A stretch of 64,000 nucleotides of DNA, taken from NCBI GenBank assembly GCA_965237995.1, contig CBDEGO010000006.1:310001-374000 (forward strand). Reading direction: 5' to 3'. Below the pieces are notes generated by a model. The model saw only the letters and a program-made list of their open reading frames with translations. It was not told where the DNA came from and ran no database searches. This DNA comes from JAAELZ01 sp965237995. GTDB lineage: Bacteria; Pseudomonadota; Gammaproteobacteria; Arenicellales; Poriferihabitantaceae. Positions 36,249 to 45,696 of this stretch are shown here, one piece after another (the stretch's first letter is position 1; each line of letters starts with the position of its first letter). A program made the position numbers and the translations under genes.

Positions 36249-36276
36249 AGATGGCGCGGTAATTACCGCGCCATCT
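36249..36276 (-). terminator. 28-bp perfect palindrome between dctP and dctM
   Basis: AGATGGCGCGGTAA pairs perfectly with TTACCGCGCCATCT, 14 bases on each arm. On the minus strand it is followed by TTATTTAT, so it may act as a leaky terminator. Such a site would let the binding protein be made in excess over the permeases, as is common in transporter operons. Confidence 0.75.
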
Positions 36277-36304
36277 AAATATAGCGACAAATTGCTAACA
36301 GGGA

Positions 36305-37345
36305 TTACAAAGCACCTGCTTCTTTGAGTGCGGCGATGAAGTCAGTCAGCCCTTGCTCTTGCAAAACGCGTTCTGCAGTTGCAGGGTCAAATGTTCCTTT
36401 GGCGTTTAGCCAAGCGTCAATAGCACCGGCTCTCCAAAGCTTCATTTCTTCATCAGTCGGTACATACCACTCTTCAATCTCAGCTTTGATAGCGTCTTCT
36501 CCGGCATTTACCCAGTCTCTATCAAGCTCTTGAACACGCTTACCGAACGCGGCTGCTGCGGTATGCAACCAACCTCTTTCTTCTTCAGAAAGTGCGTCAT
36601 ACTGTGTTTTGTCCATGGATAGCTGATTGCCAGACCACGATCCGCCAATTTCAGTGAAGTACTTAGCAACTTCATGCAATTTTGCAACGTGCTGCCAAGG
36701 TGTCGCAACGTACTGTCCTGAGACAACGCCGGTTTGTAAACCTTGATAAAGCTGTGCCCAATCATATGGAACGGGTACAGCGCCCCAGTTTTTAATCAGA
36801 GTGTATTCAATAGGGCTTTTAGTTACGCGCCATTTAATACCTTTCATATCATCAGGAACATGAACCGGGCCGTGCGCATTACCTAACTGACGAAATCCGC
36901 CACTAGAGTAGACGGTTAAGCAAACTTGACCGGCTTCTTCAGCGGCAATATCGCATTGCTTTTTCGCTAGCCATTCGCTTGAAATTCGATCAGCATCTTC
37001 GATACTTTTGAATATGTAGGGCAAGTCAAACACAGATAACGCTGTTCCAAAGTTACCAAAATTGGCAGTTGAACTTGTCCACAGTGCGATAAGGCCTTGG
37101 TTTGCTTGCTCGCCACAACTTTGTTCACTGCACAAAGATTTACGATAGTGTGGCTCGATTACCATTTTACCGCCCGACACTTCTTCCAATGTTGGAATCA
37201 GTGCCTGATCAATGGCATCGCCAATGGGCATGCCCTTGAAGCCAACGGTTCCAAGTTTTAGTACGGTTTGCGCGTTAACTGCCTGCGCAAAGAAAGCGGT
37301 GGCTAAACTTAATGTTACAATCTTTAATATTGAACTTTTTTTCAC
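36305..37345 (-). CDS. TRAP transporter substrate-binding protein DctP
   Basis: The 346-residue periplasmic protein has a signal peptide ending near QAVNAQ (residues 1-26) and the DctP fold. VTKSPIEYTLIKNWGAVPVP contains the family Arg/substrate region, and GLQTGVVSGQYVATPWQHV follows. The ligand cannot be told from sequence. It is first in the operon and divergent from a MocR regulator with a repeat pair between them. Confidence 0.92.
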   Translation of the reverse strand: MKKSSILKIVTLSLATAFFAQAVNAQTVLKLGTVGFKGMPIGDAIDQALIPTLEEVSGGKMVIEPHYRKSLCSEQSCGEQANQGLIALWTSSTANFGNFGTALSVFDLPYIFKSIEDADRISSEWLAKKQCDIAAEEAGQVCLTVYSSGGFRQLGNAHGPVHVPDDMKGIKWRVTKSPIEYTLIKNWGAVPVPYDWAQLYQGLQTGVVSGQYVATPWQHVAKLHEVAKYFTEIGGSWSGNQLSMDKTQYDALSEEERGWLHTAAAAFGKRVQELDRDWVNAGEDAIKAEIEEWYVPTDEEMKLWRAGAIDAWLNAKGTFDPATAERVLQEQGLTDFIAALKEAGAL

Positions 37346-37420
37346 GGGATTTCCTCTCTAAGAGCTATTTATAGGTGGTGTGTGGGAATGATATTTTCAT
37401 ATTGCTAGTTTTATGAAAAG

Positions 37421-37455
37421 TGACAGTTGAAACGAATATAGGGGACAGAATTATT
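37421..37455. promoter_or_regulatory. Candidate MocR operator 1 (22-bp-spaced direct repeats)
   Basis: GTGACAG-type (37421-37427) and GGGACAGAATTA (37442-37453) repeat GACAG exactly 22 bases apart in the dctP/mocR gap. The second copy shares GGACAGAATTA with a site upstream of the epoxide hydrolase gene. Two direct repeats are the usual layout for MocR regulators. Confidence 0.55.
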
Positions 37456-37532
37456 CGCTTGTGCCACAATAACAGAAAAGTCTAAGATACTTGTCACTCA
37501 TTATAAAAATAGCACGCTGAATTTAATTCACT

Positions 37533-38996
37533 ATGGATTCCACCACACCGCATTTTGTATTACCTGAAAAATCTAGCCTAGGGCTACGTGATCAAATATG
37601 CGAAATGATCAGCTCTGCCATCACCTCCCAAGCCTTATCGCCAGATAAGCGTTTACCTTCTTGCCGTGAATTGGCAAAGCAGCTGGGCGTTTCTAGAAAT
37701 ACGGTATTTTCCGCCTACAATCAATTAATCGATCTTGGCATGCTGCTAGCGCGAGACCGCTCAGGTTACTTTGTTAACCCTATTGCGATGTCTGCAACGG
37801 TCAGTGCAGAATTACAAAACCATGTAAAGCAGCACACTGATACTCCCGCGCCTGTTGTATTCGATTCACTCGGGTTAGCGCCTGTCGATAACCCATTAGA
37901 TTGGGAAAATTACCCATACCCCTTTATTTACAATCAGATCGACCCTAATCTTTTTCCAGTAGACAGCTGGCGAGAATGTACGCGTCTTGCCCTCGGAAGG
38001 GCCAAGATGCCTGCTTGGCGCGATGATGCAGTAGAGAGTGACAGCCCTCAATTATTGCAGCAATTGCGACAACGCTTACTGAGTTCTAGAGGGATATACG
38101 CTAACGAAAACGAGGTGCTGATCACCTTAGGTGCGCAAAATGCCTTGTTCATTATTGGCGCGACATTCGCCCATAAAAATAAGCCTATCGCAATCGAAGA
38201 CCCGGGGTACTCGTATGGTAGAAATGCCTTTCAGCTGACCGGTAACGAACTAGTCGGAGTTCCCGTTGATGATGAGGGCATCGTGGTTTCAGCCATACCA
38301 GATTGTCAGTTACTATTCACGACGCCTAGTCACCAATTCCCTACGATGGTGACGATGTCGCAAAGCCGAAGAAAGGAGTTGCTTGAAGCGGCAGTGACTC
38401 AAGACTTTTTGATTATTGAAGATGACTACGAGTCAGAAATGAATTATTTCAACGCTCGTTCTACATCACTACGAGCACAAGACAAAAATAATAGAGTCAT
38501 TTATATCGGTAGTCTTTCAAAAACCATATCACCGGGCATAAGACTGGGTTTTATCGTTGCTCACCCCGAAATTATTAAACAAACTCGCATCGTTAGAGGC
38601 GTGATGATGCGCCACCCTCCTACGATTGTTCAGGAAGTGGTCGCGCTGTTTTTCCAATTGGGCCATTACGACTCTCACTTACGCAATATCGAGCGCCGTT
38701 ACAAAAGGCGTTGGCATGCAATGAATGACGCGATTACAAAACACTTGACGATGCTAAACAAAACGCCCTCCAAAGGTGGCACCTCATTTTGGCTAACAGG
38801 GCCTCAGGGCTTCGATGCAACCGAACTAGGGGAACGTCTGCGCAGTAGAGGTGTGCTCATTGACATTGGCGAAAGCTTTAGTTTGAAAAAAGAGAAACGT
38901 AGTTTTCGTCTTGGGTTTGCATTTGTCCCGCTTGAAAAACTTGAAGAAGGGATCAAGCTGATTGCACAGGAGGTGAACTTGATGCTTGGCAAATAA
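37533..38996 (+). CDS. MocR-type regulator (GntR HTH plus aminotransferase domain)
   Basis: A 487-residue fusion. An N-terminal GntR winged HTH (residues 15-85; RLPSCRELAKQLGVSRNTVF) joins a class I aminotransferase domain with the PLP lysine in IGSLSKTISPGIRLG and EDDYESEMNY before it. MocR proteins sense amines, amino acids or vitamers through PLP. It is divergent from the TRAP operon and upstream of the epoxide hydrolase gene; shared repeats suggest control of both. Confidence 0.92.
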   Translation: MDSTTPHFVLPEKSSLGLRDQICEMISSAITSQALSPDKRLPSCRELAKQLGVSRNTVFSAYNQLIDLGMLLARDRSGYFVNPIAMSATVSAELQNHVKQHTDTPAPVVFDSLGLAPVDNPLDWENYPYPFIYNQIDPNLFPVDSWRECTRLALGRAKMPAWRDDAVESDSPQLLQQLRQRLLSSRGIYANENEVLITLGAQNALFIIGATFAHKNKPIAIEDPGYSYGRNAFQLTGNELVGVPVDDEGIVVSAIPDCQLLFTTPSHQFPTMVTMSQSRRKELLEAAVTQDFLIIEDDYESEMNYFNARSTSLRAQDKNNRVIYIGSLSKTISPGIRLGFIVAHPEIIKQTRIVRGVMMRHPPTIVQEVVALFFQLGHYDSHLRNIERRYKRRWHAMNDAITKHLTMLNKTPSKGGTSFWLTGPQGFDATELGERLRSRGVLIDIGESFSLKKEKRSFRLGFAFVPLEKLEEGIKLIAQEVNLMLGK

Positions 38997-39013
38997 CGAA
39001 AGCACGATAAAAT

Positions 39014-39047
39014 TAATTCTGTCCTCGCGAAATATTTAATCTGTCTC
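39014..39047. promoter_or_regulatory. Candidate MocR operator 2 upstream of the epoxide hydrolase
   Basis: TAATTCTGTCC (39014-39024) and TAATCTGTCTC (39037-39047) are direct repeats with CTGTC 22 bases apart. The first is the exact reverse complement of GGACAGAATTA in the dctP/mocR gap. The site is about 60-90 bases before the hydrolase start. Confidence 0.55.
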
Positions 39048-39105
39048 TCGACGGCAATATCCTTTTTTTGCGTTAATTCATTTAACAAAAACATATTTAA
39101 CTTAC

Positions 39106-40263
39106 GTGAATAACTGTCAACCATTCAAAATAGACGTTCCTGAGGCTACTCTGGACGCGATTCGTCAAAAAGTATTAGCGTTTCCTTGGCACGAAATGCC
39201 AGTCGATGGCGGCTGGGATTACGGGGCCAATCTGGATTATATGAAAGAACTCGCCCACTATTGGGCGACTGAATTCGACTGGAAGGCACAACAGAAGAGG
39301 CTTAACCAGTTTCCGCAATTTTCTGCAAAAGTCGATGGGATAGACCTTCATTTCATCCATGAAATTGGCAGCGGATCTTCGCCCATTCCCATCATTATTA
39401 GCCACGGCTGGCCAGGCTCAGTGGCAGAGTTTATGGAGATTATTGAGCCTTTAGCGCACCCTGAGCGATTCGGCGGAGATGCAGAAAAGTCGTTCACGAT
39501 TATCGCACCATCACTACCCGGCTTCGGGTTTTCAGGCGCGCCTCCTCGGCCTTATGGGCCGCGTAAAATGGCCTCCGTATTCAATACCTTAATGACAGAG
39601 GTTCTTGGTTATCAATCGTACATGGCGCAAGGTGGAGATTGGGGTGGGGCGATCTCATCATGGCTAGGCTTTGAACACGCCGCGTGCAAGGCCATACACA
39701 TCAGTATTTTGACCATGAGGCACCCTGATGGCCCGCAGAGCCCTGAAGAATTAGCTTGGTCTAATCAGTTTGATAAAGACCAGATAATGGAAGATGGTTA
39801 TCGAACACAACAAGCTACTCGGCCTCAAACGCTAAGTTATGCGATGATGGATAGCCCTGTCGGCGTTGCGGCATGGATTATTGAAAAATTCTACTCTTGG
39901 TCGGATGTTCGTAACAACGATATAGAGACCGCGCACACCAAAGACGAGCTGCTTACCAACATCATGATTTACGTGGTAACCAGAACGTTCAACACCGCCT
40001 CATGGATCTACTATGGTCGCCGTGAAGAAGGTGGTCGAATTTTCTCCCCAGAGGGTGATCGTGTTGAGGTTCCAACCAGCTGCGCCGTGTTTCCAGAAGA
40101 AATGCTAGCGTGGCCACCACGCAGCTATGTTGATCGAATTTATAACGTGCAACATTGGACTGAAATGCCACGCGGCGGTCATTTCGCAGCGATGGAAGAA
40201 CCTGAACTAGTTGTGGAAGACGTTCGTAAGTTTGCAGCTAGTCTTGATTGGAAACTTGCTTAG
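39106..40263 (+). CDS. Epoxide hydrolase family protein (EHN domain)
   Basis: The 385-residue alpha/beta hydrolase has the N-terminal EHN lid (FKIDVPEATLDAIRQKVLAF) and the oxyanion HGWPGS. The nucleophile Asp lies in QGGDWGGAISSW, and the catalytic His in PRGGHFAAMEEP. The arrangement matches microsomal-type epoxide hydrolases. It starts with GTG (39106), required to keep the EHN domain whole. A candidate MocR operator lies upstream. The substrate is unknown. Confidence 0.88.
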   Translation: MNNCQPFKIDVPEATLDAIRQKVLAFPWHEMPVDGGWDYGANLDYMKELAHYWATEFDWKAQQKRLNQFPQFSAKVDGIDLHFIHEIGSGSSPIPIIISHGWPGSVAEFMEIIEPLAHPERFGGDAEKSFTIIAPSLPGFGFSGAPPRPYGPRKMASVFNTLMTEVLGYQSYMAQGGDWGGAISSWLGFEHAACKAIHISILTMRHPDGPQSPEELAWSNQFDKDQIMEDGYRTQQATRPQTLSYAMMDSPVGVAAWIIEKFYSWSDVRNNDIETAHTKDELLTNIMIYVVTRTFNTASWIYYGRREEGGRIFSPEGDRVEVPTSCAVFPEEMLAWPPRSYVDRIYNVQHWTEMPRGGHFAAMEEPELVVEDVRKFAASLDWKLA

Positions 40264-40317
40264 TCTCCAAGCTAAATGTTTCATATATAACTAGCGAGTT
40301 CGCACAACCTAAGGGGT

Positions 40318-40758
40318 TTACCACTCCCCGACACTGTCCATCGAAGCCCACGGCTCTGCTACTTCTAAACCTGCCCCTTTTTGTAACAACTCGATAGAGA
40401 TGTTATCCGGCGATCGCACAAAGGCCATACGTCCATCTCTGGGCGGTCTATTGATGGTAACGCCCGCGTCAAATAATTTTTGACAGGTCGCGTAAATATC
40501 AGTTACCTCATAGGCTAAATGACCAAAATTTCTGCCGCCATCATACTCTTCGGTGTCCCAATTGTAGGTGAGCTCAATCACCGGAGCGGCTTTTTCCTTA
40601 GCCGTGACTACATCTTCAGGTGCGGCTAAAAATACCAAGGTAAAGCGGCCACTTTCATAGTCGTGGCGTCGGGTCTCTACTAAACCCAAATGGTTGCAGT
40701 AAAAAGCTAAAGACGCATCTAGATCTTTAACTCGAACCATAGTGTGTAAAAATCGCAT
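40318..40758 (-). CDS. VOC-family protein, glyoxalase I-like
   Basis: The 146-residue protein has a glyoxalase I pattern. Metal ligands are His5 (MRFLHTMVRV), Glu in APVIELTYNWDTEEYDG, His in FGHLAYEVTD and Glu in ISIELLQKG. Glyoxalase I converts the methylglyoxal-glutathione adduct. All four ligands are kept, but the end of the protein is longer than GloA and the substrate could differ. It lies after the DMGDH-type gene in the same direction. Confidence 0.82.
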   Translation of the reverse strand: MRFLHTMVRVKDLDASLAFYCNHLGLVETRRHDYESGRFTLVFLAAPEDVVTAKEKAAPVIELTYNWDTEEYDGGRNFGHLAYEVTDIYATCQKLFDAGVTINRPPRDGRMAFVRSPDNISIELLQKGAGLEVAEPWASMDSVGEW

Positions 40759-40815
40759 ATAAATAACGGCGTTAAACTAGGAACGCTTAGCTTAACTCAG
40801 ACTTTGCTTAGATGA

Positions 40816-40837
40816 AATGCGCGCTTAAGAGCGCATT
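40816..40837 (-). other. Inverted repeat at the end of the DMGDH-type gene
   Basis: AATGCGC...GCGCATT surrounds CTTAAG, giving 11-base arms with one mismatch across the stop region. No T-tract follows on the minus strand. It may be a stabilising 3' hairpin. Confidence 0.45.
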
Positions 40838-43242
40838 GTTAAACACGCTGGGTCAAATAAAGTCTCGGTGAAAAGCTTTGCAGGGTAGCGCGTTCCTAGA
40901 ATCTCGATTTCAACTTGCTTGCCTTCTGTGGCGTGTTCTATCGGCAAAAACCCATAAGCAACGCTTTTTTCACTATAGTGCGCGTAGCCGCCAGAGGTAA
41001 CAAAGCCTACCACTTCGTCATCTATCCAGATAGGCTCGTCCGCCACCACATCGGCATCCGCCACTTCAACTGTAAAGGTACAAAGCGTTCTTTCTGCCCC
41101 TTTTTGTTTGTCTGCAATGCATGCGGCTTTACCGATAAAGTCTGCTTTTTTGTTGTATGCGATAAATCGGCCTAGACCTGTTTCCAGCGGCGTGTAGTCG
41201 GGTTTGAACTCCCGCATCCACGAGCCGAACGATTTTTCTAGGCGCAAACTCATCATCGCACGCATACCAAATGGTCGCAGCCCATACGCTTTGCCTGCTG
41301 CGGTGAGTAATTCGTAGAGGGCGACTTGGTGCTTAGCAGGCACATAAATTTCGTAACCTAAATCTCCGGTATAAGACACTCGCTGAACCAGCGCATCTAG
41401 TGTACCTAATTGCAGGTATTTGAGTGTCATGAACTTGAACGCATCATGCGATACATCTTGTCGTGACACCGTTTGTAACAGCTCACGCGCTTTAGGCCCG
41501 GCAATTTGAAAACCGATTCGATCATTTGAAATATTTTCAATCCTAACACCTGATGTTGGCAAATATTGGTCAAACCAGCGTTGATGGTAGGCTTGTGAGC
41601 CATACGAAGCAGTTAGTTGGTACTCTTGCTCACCTAGCATCGATACGGTGAAATCACCGACTAGTTTTCCGCTGGGGCTAAGCATCGGGCACAGCGTTAG
41701 GCGATGCAACTTAGGCATTTTGCCTGCCATGATGTTGTCTAGATAAGCTCTAGCTCCGTCGCCCGTTACCAAAAACTTACTAAAGTTATGAACTTCATTA
41801 ATGCCGACGCCGGTACGCACTGCACGGCATTCTTCGCCTACGGTATCAAACGCATTAGAACGCCTTAAGCTAGGAGTTTCATAAGGTGTTTCGCCTTTAG
41901 CAGCGAAATAGTTGACGTGCTCCATACCGTAGGCTGAGCCAAACACGGCATTTTGTGATTTCCAAATACCGTAGGCGGGCGTCGTGTTGAAAGGGCGACC
42001 AGCAGGTAGTTCTTCATTGGGGTAAGTCATAGAGAATCGTTTCTGATAATTCTCGGTTACCTTGATGCGGGTATATGGCTTGGTACAGTAATCGCCGTAA
42101 CGCGCGACATCCATCGCCATGATGTTGCTAGAAGGTTCGCCATGAATCATCCATTCGGCCAAGCTTAAACCAACCCCGCCACCTTGACTAAAGCCGGCCA
42201 TTACACCGCAGGCTGACCAATAATTTGTTAACCCAGGCACCGGTCCAACCAATGGATTGCCGTCTGGGGCAAACGTAAATGGCCCGTTGATAATGGTTTT
42301 AATGCCGGCTTTTTCTAATACTGGATAGCGGTTGAAGGCGATGGCTAGTGAATCACCGATACGGTCTAGATTGTTCTCTAACAACTCGTGCCCAAATGTC
42401 CATGGTGTTCCATCCACCGCCCAAGGATCACATTGTTGTTCGTAAAAGCCAATGACCAAACCTTGGCGCTCTTGACGTAAATAGCTCTCCCCTTCTGGAT
42501 CCAGAACATGAGGCAATTCTTTTTCAAATTGTGCGACTTCGTCAATCGTTTCAGTGGCAAGGTATTGGTGTTCCATGGGGTGAAGCGGTAAGTTAATACC
42601 AACCATTTCTCCTACTTCACGGGCCCAAAGGCCTGCTGCGTTGACTACGTGCTCAGCAATTATCATGCCTTTTTCAGTAATGATCTCCCAGCTTCCATCT
42701 GGCCGTGGATTTAACGCATTCACGGGGTTTCTTAACATAATTTGCGCGCCGCCCATTTGCGCTGCCTTAGCATATGCATGGGTAGTGCCTGATGGGTCTA
42801 GGTGTCCGTCTAACGGCACATACATGCCACCGATAATGCCTTCGGTGTTGGTGATAGGAGATAGCTCACGAATTTCAGCGGGGGTCACTAAATGCGAATC
42901 AACGCCCATGTAGTTGTGCTTTGCGCGCTCGGCTTTTAGAAAATCCATGCGGTCATTGTTGGCCGCCAGTGAAATACCGCCTACGTGATGCAAGCCACAG
43001 TTTTGCCCTGATATCTTTTCAAGCTCATCGTATAAACCAATGGTGTAGCTTTGTAGCGCCGCGATATCAATATCAGAATTGAGCGTATGAAAGCCGCCAG
43101 CCGCATGCCATGTTGACCCAGAAGTCAGCTCAGAACGTTCTATTAAGCACACATCTTTCCAACCTAGCTTGGTTAAATGATAAAGCACGCTGCAACCGAC
43201 AACACCGCCGCCGATAACGGCAACTTGAGTATGAGACTTCAT
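40825..43242 (-). CDS. Dimethylglycine/sarcosine dehydrogenase-type flavoprotein
   Basis: An 805-residue enzyme with three parts: a DAO FAD domain (GGGVVGCS at residues 11-18), an FAO_M middle domain, and a GcvT-like C-terminal folate domain ending with GFVTSGGYAHYS. His46 in GSTWHAAGG corresponds to the covalent FAD site of dimethylglycine dehydrogenase. Such enzymes oxidise N-methyl groups and pass the one-carbon unit to tetrahydrofolate. It is in an operon with an XRE regulator and an MttB-type gene. The exact substrate is unknown. Confidence 0.88.
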   Translation of the reverse strand: MKSHTQVAVIGGGVVGCSVLYHLTKLGWKDVCLIERSELTSGSTWHAAGGFHTLNSDIDIAALQSYTIGLYDELEKISGQNCGLHHVGGISLAANNDRMDFLKAERAKHNYMGVDSHLVTPAEIRELSPITNTEGIIGGMYVPLDGHLDPSGTTHAYAKAAQMGGAQIMLRNPVNALNPRPDGSWEIITEKGMIIAEHVVNAAGLWAREVGEMVGINLPLHPMEHQYLATETIDEVAQFEKELPHVLDPEGESYLRQERQGLVIGFYEQQCDPWAVDGTPWTFGHELLENNLDRIGDSLAIAFNRYPVLEKAGIKTIINGPFTFAPDGNPLVGPVPGLTNYWSACGVMAGFSQGGGVGLSLAEWMIHGEPSSNIMAMDVARYGDYCTKPYTRIKVTENYQKRFSMTYPNEELPAGRPFNTTPAYGIWKSQNAVFGSAYGMEHVNYFAAKGETPYETPSLRRSNAFDTVGEECRAVRTGVGINEVHNFSKFLVTGDGARAYLDNIMAGKMPKLHRLTLCPMLSPSGKLVGDFTVSMLGEQEYQLTASYGSQAYHQRWFDQYLPTSGVRIENISNDRIGFQIAGPKARELLQTVSRQDVSHDAFKFMTLKYLQLGTLDALVQRVSYTGDLGYEIYVPAKHQVALYELLTAAGKAYGLRPFGMRAMMSLRLEKSFGSWMREFKPDYTPLETGLGRFIAYNKKADFIGKAACIADKQKGAERTLCTFTVEVADADVVADEPIWIDDEVVGFVTSGGYAHYSEKSVAYGFLPIEHATEGKQVEIEILGTRYPAKLFTETLFDPACLTMRS

Positions 43243-43244
43243 AG

Positions 43245-44090
43245 TTATATTTCTTTAATTAGATTTTCTAAGGTTGTTTTAACTTCGTGCGGATGCACCA
43301 CCGCATTTCGAATGAGTTCGTTAAATCGCTTACTTAGCAAACGTATATTTTCAGCAGAATTAAGCACGAGATAATGTTGGCCCAAAAAGACCACCGCGCG
43401 AATGGGTCCAAAAATAGTGAATGGCACGGTATAAAACTCGCGCTCATCGAACATAAACCATCTAAACCGTGGGTAGATTTCTTCGATCAATTCGACAGCG
43501 TGCTCAAGCTGTTTTTTGCGTATTTTCGCTGGCAAACCACTCCATACGCCTTCTCCCCGGGCAAAGCCCTCTAACACTTGCAACGATTGCACGGCTTCAA
43601 GTTCCCCTTTATTTTGCCGCAGCTGCGCTAGTAGTAATCTACTTTCTGTAACAATTTGGTCTGTTTTGCCCGTTCCATAGCGACGAAATTCATAGCTTGT
43701 TACAGCCGATATTTTAAGTAAGTCGGGTAAGGTGCTAGGGATATACCGCACTTTGTAGTCTTGCGCTTCACGGTGCCAACGAAGAAAACGTTTATTAAAC
43801 CCAGTATCGCGGTATTCCTCTATTTCAAGCGGGCCCGCTACTAATTTGGTATCAACAGGCCCTTCCTCGGTTAGGCCTAGCAGCCAATCTATACTAACGC
43901 TATACTTCTCAGCGATAGAGGCGATCGTATCGGCTCGGGGTAGTCGTAAATTTTTATCAGATAACAATTGCGAAAGCGTCGAGCGATCAACTCCAATCGA
44001 CGCGGCAAACTTTGACGGGTTTAGCTGACTTCGAGTGATTACCTGCCCAATGCGGTCGCGAAATAAAACGACTCTATCTGCATAGTTCAT
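43245..44090 (-). CDS. XRE-family transcriptional regulator
   Basis: The 281-residue protein has an N-terminal HTH (about residues 18-70; LNPSKFAASIGVDRSTLSQLL, then DWLLGLTEEGP). A C-terminal region of about 200 residues that I do not recognise follows, with RFRWFMFDEREFYTVPFTIFG. That part could bind the substrate of the pathway. It lies between the DMGDH-type gene (2 bases) and the MttB2 gene, in one operon. It probably controls this operon. Confidence 0.78.
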   Translation of the reverse strand: MNYADRVVLFRDRIGQVITRSQLNPSKFAASIGVDRSTLSQLLSDKNLRLPRADTIASIAEKYSVSIDWLLGLTEEGPVDTKLVAGPLEIEEYRDTGFNKRFLRWHREAQDYKVRYIPSTLPDLLKISAVTSYEFRRYGTGKTDQIVTESRLLLAQLRQNKGELEAVQSLQVLEGFARGEGVWSGLPAKIRKKQLEHAVELIEEIYPRFRWFMFDEREFYTVPFTIFGPIRAVVFLGQHYLVLNSAENIRLLSKRFNELIRNAVVHPHEVKTTLENLIKEI

Positions 44091-44113
44091 TGCCTTAGGG
44101 CTTTCCTTGGTGG

Positions 44114-45631
44114 CTAATCAACACCATATTCCTTACGTCTACGCTCCACGTAAGCGTCCAGTTCTTCTTCCGCTGCTTCATCTAGATGAGGCTGCTGATA
44201 GTGTTCTAATACCTCTTTATAAATTTTATTGGCGCGCTGCGTCGCCGTGACCGAGCCGTTCTCTTCCCAGGTTTCAAAATTACTCCAATCGGTTACGAAC
44301 GGGGTGTGAAATGCAGTTTCATATCTTGCAAATGTGTGATCTGTGCCAAAGAAATGCCCGCCCGCTCCAACTTCTTTTATCGCATCAAATGCTAACTCTT
44401 CATCGTTCACTTCAATGCCCTTCAAAGTTTGTAGCATGATTTGTATCATCTCTATGTCGATGATGAATTTCTCAAATGAGGCACATAAACCGCCCTCAAG
44501 CCATCCGGCACTGTGCTTGATCATGTTACCGTGCGACATCGTCGCTGCCCATAATGACGTCTGCGCCTCCCAAGTTGCCTGCGCGTCCACCGCATTGGAT
44601 GCATTCACTCCTGAAGTTCGATACGGGATGCGGTAACGACGTGCCAATTGACCACCAGCCATAACCGCTTTGGCGTATTCAGGCGTGCCAAACGCTGGCG
44701 AGCCTGTTTTCATGTCCACATTCGAAGTAAACCCGCCATACAGCCCTGGTGCCCCTGGGTTAATCATTTGAGTGATCGCAATAACCCCCAACGCTTCGGC
44801 ATTTTGCTGCGACAAGGCGCCGGCCAACGATACGGGGCTCATTGCGCCAGCGAGCGTAAAAGGCGTGACGATGACGGGTTGATTGTATTCAGCTAGCAGC
44901 ATTAAACCGTCGAGCATCGGCTCATCCACTTTTAGCGGCGAATTGGTGTTCACCACCGTCATAATGCTGGGCTCTTGTTTTAACTGCGCGTCGTCAATAC
45001 TCCGCGAAATCTTGATCATTTCTATTCCGTCTTCTACTCGTCCTTCGCCTAAACTGTAGACATGCCATGATTTTTCAGACAGCTTGATAAAAGACGAATA
45101 CGCGTCAAGGTGGCGAGTGGAAGCATGCAGGTCAACGGGCTCAACCGGATAACCCGAAAACATGTCTATACAATCGAAAAATTGCCCTAGTCTTACAAAA
45201 TTACAAAAGTCTTGATAATTCCCGGTGCGTCTACCACGATCTAGATCGGAGCTATTGGGGGCACTCGCAACAGGAGTGAAGTTAATATAGTTAGCCCCTA
45301 TTTTACGGTTGTATTTTGCGTTACGCGCATGCAGGGTAAATTCACTTGGCACCGTTTTAATTTTCTCCATCACCATTGCACGGTCCATTAACACGTAACC
45401 CGTCTTGGGACATAAGGTTGCACCGTGTTCAAGCATCAAAGCTTTAGTACGTTCATTCACAATCTCCAAACCAATCTCCTCCAATATGCGCATCGAAGCG
45501 TTGTGAATCTTATCTAGTTGTTCAGGCGTCAGTATCTCTAAAGGAGTGAACTGATTGATAGCTTGCTCACAAGGGACTTGCGGTAGAGAAAAGGCGGAAG
45601 CGTCTCTGCGCTTTGAGTTACGTCTAGCCAT
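44114..45631 (-). CDS. MttB-superfamily (trimethylamine methyltransferase-like) protein 2
   Basis: A 505-residue second MttB paralogue, only distantly similar to the first. It has a basic N-terminus (MARRNSKRRDAS), MRILEEIGLEIVNERTKALM near 47, PVIVTPFTLAGAMSPVSL near 250 and EVGAGGHFFGTDHTFARY near 420. No TAG codon is read through. It is first in an operon with the XRE regulator and the DMGDH-type enzyme. By analogy it would demethylate a quaternary amine ahead of the flavoprotein; this is inference. Confidence 0.83.
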   Translation of the reverse strand: MARRNSKRRDASAFSLPQVPCEQAINQFTPLEILTPEQLDKIHNASMRILEEIGLEIVNERTKALMLEHGATLCPKTGYVLMDRAMVMEKIKTVPSEFTLHARNAKYNRKIGANYINFTPVASAPNSSDLDRGRRTGNYQDFCNFVRLGQFFDCIDMFSGYPVEPVDLHASTRHLDAYSSFIKLSEKSWHVYSLGEGRVEDGIEMIKISRSIDDAQLKQEPSIMTVVNTNSPLKVDEPMLDGLMLLAEYNQPVIVTPFTLAGAMSPVSLAGALSQQNAEALGVIAITQMINPGAPGLYGGFTSNVDMKTGSPAFGTPEYAKAVMAGGQLARRYRIPYRTSGVNASNAVDAQATWEAQTSLWAATMSHGNMIKHSAGWLEGGLCASFEKFIIDIEMIQIMLQTLKGIEVNDEELAFDAIKEVGAGGHFFGTDHTFARYETAFHTPFVTDWSNFETWEENGSVTATQRANKIYKEVLEHYQQPHLDEAAEEELDAYVERRRKEYGVD

Positions 45632-45696
45632 TGGTGAAACAATGTGTTCTGAATGAGTCGCTACTTTAAGCCAAAACCGTGATTAACTGAACTAAT

